DNA of 64,000 nt, taken from positions 53,535,001-53,599,000 of the forward strand of contig CM074856.1 of the NCBI GenBank assembly GCA_037501455.1, given 5' to 3'. This DNA comes from Lantana camara (Eukaryota; Streptophyta; Magnoliopsida; Lamiales; Verbenaceae). Of this stretch, positions 11,904 to 24,255 are shown piece by piece. Position numbers and translations under genes: made by a program. The notes under the pieces were generated by a model. It was not told the origin of the DNA and ran no database searches. It was given only the letters and a program-made list of their open reading frames with translations. Within the stretch, counting starts at the first letter, position 1. Every line of letters begins with the position of its first letter.

Positions 11904-13595
11904 CTAGGGAGATTTCGCATACGGTTCTGCTCCGGGATAGAGATCTATCACAAACTCGACGTCCCGATCCGGAGGTAAAGATCCCAAGTTCTCCGGAAAC
12001 ACATCGGGGAATTCCTTCACGATCTCCGTCTCTTCGAGCTTGGCCTGATCCTTTGGCTTATTCAAAAGGTAGGCCACATAGCCCGTCGCACCGTCCCGGA
12101 ACAATCTACTTGCTTCCATGAAGGAAATAAACGGACAGGTCTTCAACCTCTGACCCGCAAAGACCGTAGAACCCAAAGTCACCCTCTTAGCAAAACAATC
12201 CATTATGGCTCGGTAATGGTACAACCAGTCCATTCCCAGAATTACCCCATACTTCTTGATAGGCATCTTGATCAAATCCGCCGGATACTCTTGATCTTCC
12301 ACAACCACCGGACAACCTCGGTAAACACAATTTGTAGACAAAGTAGCACCAAGGGGAGAAAAAATAATAAAGGAATCATCTAGGCAAGCAACAGGCAAGG
12401 GAAGAGTAGAAGCAAGCCGGGAAGCAATAAATGAATGCGTTGCTCCCGGATCAAACAATGCATGTAATGGAATGCCATGGATGTAGATATTACCTTCAAC
12501 AACGGCATTGGCATCCACCTCTACATTCTCTTCCTCGCCCTCCAAAGCATAGGCTCTCGCTTGGATCGATGCTCTCGGAGGCATCACATTCAACGGCGGA
12601 GGAACTCGAGGCTGAGGTGCTCTCACTTGAGGACATGTACTGATCATATGGCCGGGCTCTCCACATTTATAACATCTTCTCAATTTCTTCCGGCAATTCT
12701 CCTCGGTGTGGTTGGGACCCTTGCAATAACTACACTGAATCGGGGCTGGTAAAGCTAGTGCCGTCGGTACCAGAGGTCGATCTTTCTTGACTGAAGCAGT
12801 AGGACCTTGGGGTTTGAAGACCGGAGGCCCACTATAGGATACAGGCCTCTTCCCCAAATTAGAGCTCGAACCTTGGCCCGAAGAGTAAGTCGGCCTCAAT
12901 CTCTTGTTGTTGGCTTCCACCTTAATTGCCTTCCTCATAGCCTTCTCCCATGTATCCACTGTAGCCGCCTTAAGAGCATCCTGGACTTCATATCTTAAAC
13001 CATGAATAAAGTTCCGGGCCTTCTGGGTATCATCATTGGTGATGTGCGGGGCGTACGGTGCAAGTCTCTCAAATTCCAAAATATATTCTTCAACCGATCG
13101 ATTCCCTTGTCTCAGTTCTGTAAATTGTTGCAATCTTCTCTCACGAGCACTTGATGGAACATACTTGTGATGAAACTCTCTCACAAAGCTTTCCCAATCG
13201 AATTCCTCTCCATTCCTCTCCAATCGAGCTCTCATAGCTTTGAGCCAATTGGATGCGGGACCTTGAACAAACCGGGCCGTACATACAACTTTCTCATGCG
13301 AAGGAGCGGGGCAAATTTCCCAAATTCCCGCAACTTCCGACAACCACTCCTCGGCTTGGATGTCATCTCCTCCATACCACTTCGGCGGATTGTTGTTTCT
13401 GAACTCCTTAAAGGCCGGAGTTACTTGCCCACCTTGTCCTTCCCATGGTGGATTATTCCTTTGGTTCTGTTGAAGCTGGTTCAGAAGGGCCTGCACAATA
13501 TTCTCAGCATTCAACGGAGGAGGTGGAGGTGCTTGTGGAGGGGGTTGATTAAGATCAGGAGTCTGTTCCCTATCTGCTCTCCTTCTTGGAGGCAT
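11904..13595 (-). pseudogene. Gypsy copy 1: gag and protease
   Basis: I chose the ATG at 13595 (MPPRRRADREQ); a frame-compatible ATG 12 codons upstream (13631) is also possible. A proline-rich N-terminus precedes the capsid-like region (DWESFVREFHHKYVP). Two CCHC zinc knuckles follow, C-SYC-KGPNH-TEENC and CYKCGEPGHMISTC. The aspartic protease is DPGATHSF, a D-P-G variant seen in plant gypsy elements. The frame ends in TAG at 11904-11906 just before the RT. Confidence 0.88.
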
Positions 13596-13784
13596 CCTGA
13601 AAATACACAAATCAAGAAGATATCGATGCATGGAGTTCAGTTCATGATCATGAAGTCAATTATCACAAATTTAAACAAATAAGTCACGTAGAGATGTGAA
13701 TGAATGCAAATAGTCACATACTCCTATATCGAACGACCTAGACAGACTCAACACGACTCCAGAGCTCTGGTTTTGCAATCGAGA

Positions 13785-13796
13785 GCTCTGATACCA
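13785..13796 (-). other. Primer-binding site of gypsy copy 1 (initiator Met tRNA)
   Basis: The minus strand reads TGGTATCAGAGC, the standard initiator-Met primer site, starting eight bases after the LTR 2 end. Confidence 0.9.
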
Positions 13797-13804
13797 CGCC
13801 AGGA

Positions 13805-16671
13805 TGTAACACCCCCAGAGCGAAGGGTGCCACATCCCCCGTACTAAGGTCCAACACGAGTAGCGAAATGGAAGTCCGCACCCGTATCAGACCATAGCGA
13901 ACGGGAGATACACAAAACTCACACCCTCGCTAGGCGGCCTAGACACTCAAGAACTGCAAGAATTAAAATCAGAGTAGCGGAAGCAATTAAAGCAATTCTC
14001 AAGCTAAACATATCTCCCAAGATCACATATACATTTCAAAAGTGGGGAAAGGTCAAGCTTTCATGGTAGTTCCTATAGAGAATATACAATGCCATCAAGG
14101 CCCAAAAGCGAAAGTGTAATCATAAGTACATAATCAAAAATACAACAATAAGAGTAGAAGTAATCCACTACGATGCATGAAGACCCAAGCTAAACCACAA
14201 GTAAACCCAAAAGACACTTGCTGCCTAGCTTGACTCGGAAGAACCTGCAAACTCAAAAGAAAGGAAAAAGGGGAAAACAACAACGAGGGTTAGTCCTAGC
14301 GACTAGTGAGGGGGCTAACTCACGCACCCGATATATATATAGAGCAAAGCACTTAATCAAATGGAAAGATCCTTGAACCGAGAGTGGTTTTTGCAAGCCA
14401 AATTAATTCCCGTGATATAGATATATATAAGTTAAAGGAAAGGAAAAAGGGCAAAACAAAACTCCAAGTTTTAGGTGAATTAAGAATCTGCTCTCGTTCC
14501 GTAGATCATGCAAAGCTTAAACCAACTCGGCGAGTACGAGTCACACACACCCCAACTTCCATATACGAAGAAGAAAGCAAAGCAAAACAAATCAGAATCC
14601 ATCCCCAACACCGGTTGATAGAAGGGCTGATCGGCCCTAACTATCCACATACACAGACGAGACAAGGTTTAATTACTTCCTTGAAACCTTCGGCGGTTGC
14701 CTCCGCCGGCTCAAGAGAAACACCCTTCCTCAACCTCCCAAGGTTGGGTGAAACTCTCAAATGGAGGTGTTGATGGGAGAGCTCGGCGACCCCTCGGTCG
14801 TCCCGAGATTACCATACCACACTCCGGGGCCCAAACAGCTCACAAAAGTCACACAAACATATCTCAAAGCTTATCTTTCAAAGCCACATCTCGCTTACAC
14901 ACACACACACACTTGCACCAAACTAAACTTTTCAAACGAAAGCAAAATAACTTATATACTTATACAAAACGTTTTCAAACTCTTATAACAGATGGGGCAA
15001 ATCCCGCCACATAAGTATCATACACTTATTTACCATATACTATACGTATTCACATGCGAGGTTTCAAATCAAATAGGGTTGTAGGTCGAGTAACTAAAAG
15101 AACAAAACCTCACCTTGGCAACGAACGTAGCGGAGTCAAAAGAGAAAACCGGGCACCTACGGAGCAAGCTCGTCCTCAACAGGAAGAACCTCTGAACAAG
15201 GCAAACAACAAGGAATACTCTTAGACCCAATATGAACCACATTGACGCTCGGTACATGCGTATGTATGGTTATGATGCAAATGATATGAAATGAATCCAC
15301 CTCTAGGTCATTTAAGAGCATTCAAAGCATATTCTGACAAAAATAAAAAACGAGGCAAGAAGAAACAACAAGAAACAACGGAAAGGAAGTAAAAACGAAC
15401 GAAAATTAGAGTTCCTAGGAGACACGCCCGTGTCCCCCCGGGAAGGGCAAGCTGAGACACCCCCGTGTCTCAGTACAGAACTAAACAACGGAAACCTGCC
15501 GTGTCACCAAGAAAAGGCAAACCGAGACACCCCCGTGTCTCGGTACAGAAAAGCAACCAACGAAACCAAAAGGTGACACGCCCGTGCCACCAACAAAGGG
15601 CAAACCGTGACACCCCCGTGTCACGGTTCAATGCAGACGGTTCAAACAGCAAACTCAGCAACCCAAATCAAAACCCAACCCTCAAACTTCAACTACCAAG
15701 CAAGGAAAAGTAATAAATGCTAGGAATCAAGTCTTAGGAGCATAATAACATCATCAAGTCTCAAGGAAACAAGAAAGGAGCAAGAATCCAACAATTCCTC
15801 CCAACTACTACTATTCACATGCTTGCCAAAACTCAACAATCAACATAGGAAATGAACTCAAGAACACATAAAAGATAGAAGAGAGAGTGAAGATGACAAC
15901 CATGAACTTACCTTTCAAATTGGAGAAGCTTGGGTGAAGATTTGAGCTCAAAATCACAAAGTTGGACAAAAGGTTTCTTCTTCTTCCTTGCTTCCTTGTA
16001 CCGATCAGTTTTGGGAGAGAGAGAGGAGGATTGGCTCGGTTTCAAGGGGATTAGGGGCTGAAAGTGGGGTTTAACTCAAGTTCTAACTCATGGTTAAGGC
16101 CTAGTTGGGTTTAGATGGGGTCCACAAGGTCTTATTAGGTCAAAGGATAGCTTCCAAACAAAAAGGGGCTCGTTACGGTTGAAATTCGAAGGTCTTAATG
16201 AGCTTAGAAAAATGTGAGGTTTGTCCCATTAAACCCGAATCGTCGAAACGAGTTCAATGGAGGTGATGGAATTCGAATCCGAATTCCCGAGCCCAAGATA
16301 CGCGTCTCGGAACCCAAGGTGCGCTAAGTGCTCTTTAGCCTCCTTTAGGTCCCGTCTCCAAAACGAACCCAAAAAGGCAACCAAAACAAATACCAAAACA
16401 CATAACGAGCATATAAACGAGTTCATAAGGCATATTATCAACACATAACGTGAATTCACAAAAATGAATTAATTACGAATCTAAAACGAGCAAAATACAA
16501 GGTGAAGGAAAGTTAAACGCTCAAGTTAAACAAGTCCATACCAAAGCAATTAAGTTCAAATAACTTCAAATGCTCCACGTTGACAATTAATATCACATAA
16601 TCACTTAAAGAACTAACTAAATAGCGCACATAAGAGGTTACCTGAAAAGTCTGATCAGTCGGGATGTTACA
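13805..16671 (-). repeat. LTR 2 of gypsy A, shared by both internal regions
   Basis: 2867 bp. It serves as 5' LTR of copy 1 and 3' LTR of copy 2. It differs in length from LTRs 1 and 3 by a 12-base loss inside the third hairpin, a 5-base loss near 15631 and a one-base gain near 15438; otherwise it is near-identical. Confidence 0.92.
15419..15625. repeat. Hairpin cluster in LTR 2 (third hairpin half deleted)
   Basis: Same cluster as in LTR 1. The third hairpin has lost 12 bases including its left arm (now CTGCCGTGTCACC), and the fifth has one broken pair (CCGTGCCACC). Confidence 0.85.
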
Positions 16672-16686
16672 GACCTCCCTCCTTCA
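16672..16686 (-). other. Polypurine tract of gypsy copy 2
   Basis: Same minus-strand purine run as at 9104-9118, directly before LTR 2. Confidence 0.75.
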
Positions 16687-16738
16687 AAAGGACCTATCCT
16701 CAGGTCCGAGGCGAGGTCTTGAAAAGATCCGGATACAA

Positions 16739-17179
16739 CTATTTCATCTTATCCTCGGTCTCCCAAGTAGCTTCTTCGGATTCTTGATCACGCCACAAGA
16801 CTTTCACAAGAGGGATCTGTCTATTCCTCAACTCTTGCATCTTTCGATCCAACACCTGAACTGGATACTTCTTAAAAGTCAAATCCGGCTCTAACTGAAC
16901 TTTCTTAACTGGAAGAATAGAAGACTTATCGGGGTAATGTTTCCGAAGCTGCGAGACATGGAACACATTGTGAATCCCGGTCAAACTCGGCGGTAAATCA
17001 AGTTTGTATGCTACTTCCCCAACTCGATCAAGGATCTCAAAGGGGCCTAAATAGCGAGGGTTAAGCTTCTTGCCTTTACCAATCCGAGTATACCCTTTTC
17101 TAGGAGATGCCTTTAAAAAGACCTTATCTCCTTTCTCGAACTCTAAGGGTCGTCTTCTCCTATCTGCATAACTCTTTTA
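16739..17179 (-). pseudogene. Gypsy copy 2: integrase C-terminus and chromodomain-like tail, shortened
   Basis: Equivalent of 9132-9611. It ends early at a TAG at 16739-16741 where copy 1 reads CAG, losing about 13 codons. It is preceded by the same in-frame TAA as copy 1 (17177-17179). Confidence 0.75.
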
Positions 17180-18153
17180 CCGGTCTTGAGCCACTTTCAA
17201 CCTCTGTTTAATCACTTTCACCCTCTCGATGGTATCCTGAATTTCCTTAGGCTTCTTAGCTCTCTTGAGCTTTCCATCTTTGGTCCACCTCCATTCATCA
17301 ATATCCCAAAAGAGAGGGGATCTACATTTCCTTCCATATAACGCCTCATACGGTGCCATCCCAATAGAAGACTGAAAGCTGTTGTTGTAGGCATACTCAA
17401 TCAAATCCAACTGTTCATCCCACGAATCCTGATGATCTAAGGCACAAGCACGAAGCATGTCCTCAAGATACCTTATTAGCCTTTCTGACTGGCCATCCGT
17501 CTGTGGGTGAAATGCAGTACTGAAGTGGAGCTTCGTCCCCAAACACTTCCGTAATTCCTGCCAAAAACTGGATGTGAACCGAGGATCCCTATCTGAAACA
17601 ATGCTGACCGGGGTACCATGCAATCTAACAATCTCCTTCCGATATAACCGGGCTAACTTAGGAACCTTATCGGACATTTTCACCTTAAGAAAATGCGCCG
17701 ACTTCGTCAACCGATCAATAATCACCCAAATTCCATCGGAACCTCCTTTGGTCCTTGGCAAGCCGGACACGAAGTCCATTGTCACTTGCTCCCACTTCCA
17801 CTCGGGTATTGGAAGTGGTTGGAGAGTTCCTCCCGGTTTCTGGTGTTCTGCTTTCACCACTTGGCATGTTTGACATCTCCTAACATAGTTAGCAACGTCT
17901 CTCTTCATGCCGTTCCACCAGTATAAAGTCCTTAGATCCTTGTACATTTTGGTGGTACCGGGATGTATTGCATACGCTGACTTGTGGGCTTCATCAAGTA
18001 CCAACTGCTTAAAATATTCCGGAACACAAACCCGAGCCTTCAACCTGAACAATCCTGAATCATCAAATCCAAACTCGGTTTCAGGATCAATCCTTGACTT
18101 CGTTATCAATTTCTGAATCTCTGGATCCAAAGATTGAGCTTCTATCAGTCTCT
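17177..18153 (-). pseudogene. Gypsy copy 2: integrase
   Basis: Equivalent of the copy 1 integrase, with HPGTTKMY, CQTCQ, DFVSGLP, DRDPRF and HPQTDGQSE all present. The frame differs from that of copy 2 RT because of two upstream deletions, four bases near 18492 and one base near 18153. The 5' limit given is the one-base deletion. Confidence 0.83.
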
Positions 18154-19331
18154 CTTCAAAACCGGCTGAACCGAAATATTAGCCAATCGAGCCTCTGAGA
18201 CCAGAACCACTGAACCCTGTCTACTAGAACCTGCTTCCAAACCTGAAACATTAACTTTCCTACTCAAAGCATCCGCCACCACATTGGCTTTACCCGGATG
18301 GTACTAAATCTTACAATCATAATCCTCAAGTGTCTCCACCCATCTCCTCTGTCTTACGTTCAAATCCTTCTGGGTAAACAGATACTTAAGACTCTGGTGG
18401 TCGGTAAACACTTCAAAAGTGACTCCATAAAGGTAATGCCGCCATTTCATCAAAGCAAACACCACTGCGGCGAGTTCCAAGTCATGAGTGGGTTCTTCTC
18501 ATGATCCTTTAACTTCCTTGAGGCGTAGGCTACAACCTTACCATTCTGCATTAACACGCAACCGAGACCTTCCTTCGAAGCATCGGTGTAAACTGAGTAG
18601 CCTTCCGAACCCTCGGGTAGGGTTAAAACCGGTGCAGTAGTCAACCTCTCCTGAAGAGTTTGGAAACTCTTTTCACACTCCTCATCCCACTCAAACTTCA
18701 CCTCTTTCTTAGTTAACCGGGTCAACGGGGAAGCAATCTTCGAGAAATCTTTCACAAAGCGCCTATAATATCCTGCCAACCCGAGAAAACTTCTCACTTC
18801 CGAGGCATTCTTCGGTGGTTTCCAAAGCATCACCGTTTCGATCTTCGCCGGATCCACTTCTATACCATTCCCTGAAATGAAGTGACCCAAAAAGGAAACT
18901 CGATCCAACCAGAACTCGCACTTACTGAACTTGGCGAACAATCTGTGCTCCCGAAGTGTAGACAAGACAATGCTCAAATGCCGTGCGTGCTCTTCTTCGG
19001 ACCTCGAATACACCAGAATATCATCTATAAAGATGACCACGAATTTATCGAGGTAAGGCGTGAATATTTGGTGCATCATATCCATAAACGCGGCTGGGGC
19101 ATTAGTAAGACCAAAAGGCATGACCACAAACTCAAAATGCCCATATCTCGTGTTGAAACCCGTCTTCGGTATATCTCCCTCCCGGATACGCAATTGGTAA
19201 TACCCTTGCCTTAAGTCCAACTTAGAATAAACCCTCGAACCTTGCAGGAGGTCGAACAACTCTTCAATGTGAGGGAGCGGGTATTTGTTCTTAGCCATTA
19301 ACCGGTTCAGCTCACGGTAATCAATACACAT
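18154..19331 (-). pseudogene. Gypsy copy 2: reverse transcriptase and RNase H, frameshifted
   Basis: The RT is intact from MCIDYREL through [10 protein letters not shown] and FIDDILVYS, and RNase H starts at [10 protein letters not shown] four-base deletion near 18492 (ATAG missing relative to copy 1) shifts the frame within RNase H. The segment further down also carries the TAG shared with copy 1 (near 18304-18306). It begins immediately after a TGA at 19332-19334 that is CGA in copy 1. Confidence 0.86.
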
Positions 19332-20939
19332 TCACAAAGTCCTGTCCTTCTTCTTTACAAACAGGACCGGAGCACCACACGGAGAAGTGCTCGGGTGAAT
19401 GTAACCACACTCTAAGAGCTCGTCCAATTGCGTCTTCAACTCCTTCAACTCGGCTCGAGCCATCCTATGGGGAGATTTCGCATACGGTTCTGCTCCGGGA
19501 TAGAGATCTATCACAAACTCGACGTCCCGATCCGGAGGTAAAGATCCCAAGTTCTCCGGAAACACATCGGGGAATTCCTTCACGATCTCCGTCTCTTTGA
19601 GCTTGGCCTGATCCTTTGGCTTATTCAAAAGGTAGGCCACATAGCCCGTCGCACCGTCCCGGAACAATCTACTTGCTTCCATGAAGGAAATAAACGGGCA
19701 GGTCTTCAACCTCTGACCCGCAAAGACCGTAGAACCCAAAGTCACCCTCTTAGCAAAACAATCCATCATGGCTCGGTAACGGTACAACCAGTCCATTCCC
19801 AGAATTACCCCATACTTCTTGATAGGCATCTTGATCAAATCCGCCGGATACTCTTGATCTTCCACAACCACCGGACAACCTCGGTAAACACAATTTGTAG
19901 ACAAAGTAGCACCAAGGGGAGAAGAAACAATAAAGGAATCATCTAGGCAAGCAACAGGCAAGGGAAGAGTAGAAGCAAGCCGGGAAGCAATAAATGAATG
20001 CGTTGCTCCCGGATCAAATAATGCATGCAATGGAATGCCATGAATGTAGATAGTACCTTCAACAACGGCATTGGCATCCACCTCTACATTCTCTTCCTCG
20101 CCCTCCAAAGCATAGGCTCTCGCTTGGATCGGTGCTCTTGGAGGCATCACATTCAACGGCGGAGGAACTCGAGGCTGAGGTGCTCTCACTTGAGGACATG
20201 TACTGATCATATGGCCGGGCTCTCTACATTTATAACATCTTCTCAATTTCTTTCGGCAATTCTCCTCGGTGTGGTTGGGACCCTTGCAATAACTACACTG
20301 AATCGGGGCCGGTAAAGCTAGTGCCGTCGGTACCAGAGGTCGATCTTTCTTGACTGAAGCAGTAGGACCTTGGGGTTTGAAGACTGGAGGCCCACTATAG
20401 GATACAGGCCTCTTCCCCAAATTAGAGCTCGAACCTTGGCCCGAAGAGTAAGTCGGCATCAATCTCTTATTGTTGGCTTCCACCTTAATTGCCTTCCTCG
20501 TAGCCTTCTCCCATGTATCCACTGTAGCCGCCTTAAGAGCATCCTGGACTTCATATCTTAAACCATGAATAAAGTTCTGGGCCTTCTGGGTATCATCATT
20601 GGTGATGTGCGGGGCGTACGGTGTAAGTCTCTCAAATTCCAAAATATACTCTTCAACCGATCGATTCCCTTGTCTCAGTTCTGTAAATTGTTGCAATCTT
20701 CTCTCACGAGCACTTGATGGAACATACTTGTGACGAAACTCTCTCACAAAGCTTTCCCAATCGAATTCCTCTCCATTCCTCTCCAATCGAGCTCTCATAG
20801 CTTTGAGCCAATTGGATGCGGGACCTTGAACAAACCGGGCCGTACAAACAACTTTCTCATGCGAAGGAGCGGGGCAAATTTCCCAAATTCCCGCAACTTC
20901 CGACAACCACTCCTCGGCTTGGATGTCATCTCCTCCATA
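19332..20939 (-). pseudogene. Gypsy copy 2: gag C-terminal part, protease and start of RT
   Basis: Reads through the gag capsid region, two CCHC knuckles (the second with R for G in CYKCREPGH), the DPGATHSF protease and the first RT residues. It stops at a TGA at 19332. Unlike copy 1 there is no stop between protease and RT. Confidence 0.85.
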
Positions 20940-21158
20940 CTACTTCGGCGGATTGTTGTTTCTGAACTCCTTAAAGGCCGGAGTTACTTGCCCACCTTGT
21001 CCTTCCCATGGTGAATTATGCCTTTGGTTCTGTTGAAGCTGGTTCAGAAGGGCCTGCACAATATTCTCAGCATTCATCGGAGGAGGTGGAGGTGCTTGTG
21101 GAGGGGGTTGATTAAGATCAGGAGTCTGTTCCCTATCTGCTCTCCTTATTGGAGGCAT
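20940..21158 (-). pseudogene. Gypsy copy 2: gag N-terminus
   Basis: ATG at 21158 (MPPIRRADREQ), a proline-rich start, open to a TAG at 20940-20942 where copy 1 reads TGG. Confidence 0.83.
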
Positions 21159-21347
21159 CCTGAAAATACATAAATTAAGAAGATATCGATGCATGGAGTT
21201 CAGTTCATGATCATGAAGTCAATTATCACAAATTTAAGCAAATAAGTCACGTAGAGATGTGAATGAATGCAAATAGTCACATACTCCTATATCGAACGAC
21301 CTAGACAGACTCAACACGATTCTAGAGCTCTGGTTTTGGAACCGAGA

Positions 21348-21359
21348 GCTCTGATACCA
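21348..21359 (-). other. Primer-binding site of gypsy copy 2 (initiator Met tRNA)
   Basis: TGGTATCAGAGC on the minus strand, eight bases from LTR 3, identical to the site of copy 1. Confidence 0.9.
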
Positions 21360-21367
21360 CGCCAGGA

Positions 21368-24250
21368 TGTAACACCCCCAGAGCGAAGGGTGCCACATCC
21401 CCCGCACTAAGGTCCAACACGAGTAGCGAAATGGAAGTCCGCACCCGTATCAGACCATAGCGAACGGGAGACACACAAAACTCACACCCTCGCTAGGCGG
21501 CCTAGACCCTCAAGAACTGCAAGAATTAAAATCAGAGTAGCGGAAGCAATTAAAGCAATTCTCAAGCTAAATATATCTCCCATGATCACATATACATTTC
21601 AAAAGTGGGGAAAGGTCAAGATTTCATGGTAGTTCCTATACAGAATATACAATGCCATCAAGGCCCAAAAGCGAAAGTGTAATCATAAGTACATAATCCA
21701 AAATACAACAATAAGAGTAGAAGTAATCCACTACGATGCATGAAGACCCAAGCTAAACCACAAGTAAACCCAAAAGACACTTGCCGCCTAGCTTGACTCG
21801 GAAGAACCTGCAAACTCAAAAGAAAGGAAAAAGGGGAAAACAACAACGAGGGTTAGTCCTAGCGACTAGTGAGGGGGCTAACTCACGCACCCGATATATA
21901 TATAGAGCAAAGCACTTAATCAAATGGAAAGATCCTTGAACCGAGAGTGGTTTTTGCAAGCCAAATTATTTCCCGTGATATAGATATATATAAGTTAAAG
22001 GAAAGGAAAAAGGGCAAAACAAAACTCCAAGTTTTAGGTGAATTAAGAATCCGCTCTCGTTCCGTAGATCATGCAAAGCTTAAACCAACTCGGCGAGTAC
22101 GAGTCACACACACCCCAACTTCCATATACGAAGAACAAAGCAAAGCAAAACAAATCAGAATCCATCCCCAACACCGGTTGATAGAAGGGTTGATCGGCCC
22201 TAACTATCCACATACACAGACGAGACAAGGTTTAATTACTTCCTTGAAACCTTCGGCGGTTACCTCCGCCGGCTCAAGAGAAACACCCTTCCTCAACCTC
22301 CCAAGGTTGGGTGAAACTCTCAAATGGAGGTGTTGATGGGAGAGCTCGGCGACCCCTCGGTCGTCCCGAGATTACCATACCACACTCCGGGGCCCAAACA
22401 GCTCACAAAAGTCACACAAACATATCTCAAAGCTTATCTTTCAAAGCCACATCTCGCTTACACACACACACACACTTGCACCAAACTAAACTTTTCAAAC
22501 GAAAGCAAAATAACTTATATACTTATACAAAACGTTTTCAAACTCTTATAACAGATGGGGCAAATCCCGCAACATAAGTATCATACACTTATTTACCATA
22601 TACTATACGTATTCACATGCGAGGTTTCAAATCAAATAGGGTTGTAGGTCGAGTAACTAAAAGAACAAAACCTCACCTTGGCAACGAACGTAGTGGAGTC
22701 AAAAGAGGAAACCGGGCACCTACGGAGCAAGCTCGTCCTCAACAGGAAGAACCTCTGAACGAGGCAAACAACAAGGAATACTCTTAGACCCAATATGAAC
22801 CACATTGACGCTCGGTACATGCGTATGTATGGTTATGATGCAAATGATAAGAAATGAATCCACCTCTAGGTCATTTAAGAGCATTCAAATCATATTCGGA
22901 CATAAATAAAAAATGAGGCAAGAAGAAACAACAAGAAACAACGGAAAGGAAGCAAAAACGAACGAAAATTAGAGTTCCTAGGAGACATGCCCATGTCCCC
23001 AGGGAAGGGCAAGCTGAGACACCCCCGTGTCTCAGTACAGAACTAAACAACGGAAACCTGGAGGTGACACGCCCGTATCACCAAGAAAAGGCAAACCGAG
23101 ACACCCCCGTGTCTCGGTATAGAAAAGCAACCAACGAAACCAAAAGGTGACACGCCCGTGTCACCAACAAAGGGCAAACCGTGACACCCCCGTGTCACGG
23201 TACAGAAAAACGCAGACGGCTCAAACAGCAAACTCAGCAACCCAAATCAAAACCCAACCCTCAAACTCCAACTACCAAGCAAGGAAAAGTAATAAATGCT
23301 AGGAATCAAGTCTTAGGAGCATAATAACATCATCAAGTCTCAAGGAAACAAGAAAGGAGCAAGAATCCAACAATTCCTCCCAACTACTACTATTCACATG
23401 CTTGCCAAAACTCAACAATCAACCAAGGAAATGAACTCAAGAACACATAAAAGAGAGAAGAGAGAGTGAAGATGACAACGATGAACTTACCTTTCAAATT
23501 GGAGAAGCTTGGGTGAAGATTTGAGCTCAAAATCACAAAGTTGGACAAAAGGTTTCTTCTTCTTCCTTGCTTCCTTGTACCGATCAGTTTTGGGAGAGAG
23601 AGAGGAGGATTGGCTCGGTTTCAAGGGGATTAGGGGCTGAAAGTGGGGTTTAACTCAAGTTCTAACTCATGGTTAAGGCCTAGTTGGGTTTAGATGGGGT
23701 CCACAAGGTCTTATTAGGTCAAAGGATAGCTTCCAAACAAAAAGGGGCTCGTTACGGTTGAAATTCGGAGGTCTTAATGAGCTTAGAAAAATGTGAGGTT
23801 TGTCCCATTAAACCCGAATCGTCGAAACGAGTTCAATGGAGGTGATGGAATTCGAATCCGAATTCCCGAGCCCAAGATACGCGTCTCGGAACCCAAGGTG
23901 CGCTAAGTGCTCTTTAGCCTCCTTTAGGTCCCGTCTCCAAAACGAACCCAAAAAGGCAACCAAAACAAATACCAAAACACATAACGAGCATATAAACGAG
24001 TTTATAAGGCATATTATCAACACATAACGTGAATTCACAAAAATGAATTAATTACGAATCTAAAACGAGCAAAATACAAGGTGAAGGAAAGTTAAACGCT
24101 CAAGTTAAACAAGTCCATACCAAAGCAATTAAGTTCAAATAACTTCAAATGATCCACGTTGACAATTAATATCACATAATCACTTAAAGAACTAACTAAA
24201 TAGCGCACATAAGAGGTTACCTGAAAAGTCTGATCAGTCGGGATGTTACA
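21368..24250 (-). repeat. LTR 3 of gypsy A (5' LTR of copy 2)
   Basis: 2883 bp, TGTAAC to GTTACA. As the outermost 5' LTR in the minus-strand sense it would carry the promoter for the whole complex. It is followed by the CAAGA duplication. Confidence 0.92.
22983..23201. repeat. Hairpin cluster in LTR 3
   Basis: Same six hairpins. The first reads GACATGCCCATGTC, changed in both arms relative to GACACGCCCGTGTC so pairing is kept. The third has one broken pair (CCCGTATCACC). Confidence 0.85.
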
Positions 24251-24255
24251 CAAGA
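24251..24255. repeat. Target-site duplication CAAGA, right
   Basis: CAAGA directly after the third LTR, matching 6216-6220. The flanking DNA on both sides is LTR B. Confidence 0.9.

Larger units (their letters stand above)
6221..24250 (-). mobile_element. Tandem gypsy complex A: three LTRs and two internal regions (Ty3/gypsy, chromovirus, Tekay-like)
   Basis: Three near-identical LTRs (6221-9103, 13805-16671, 21368-24250) separate two internal regions of about 4.7 kb, each encoding a broken gag-pol on the minus strand. LTRs begin TGTAACA and end TGTTACA. Each internal region has an initiator-Met tRNA primer site next to its right-hand LTR and a purine tract (minus strand) next to its left-hand LTR. 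Single CAAGA duplications flank the whole unit, so this is one insertion that later became a dimer, not two insertions. Gag-pol in one frame, two CCHC knuckles, a chromodomain-like C-terminus and LTRs near 2.9 kb suggest the Tekay/Del branch. The branch is an inference. Confidence 0.88.

Noticed and set aside
6221..24250. Two separate gypsy elements inserted side by side
   Set aside because: There is a single CAAGA pair at the outer ends and no duplication around the middle LTR, which is shared by both internal regions.
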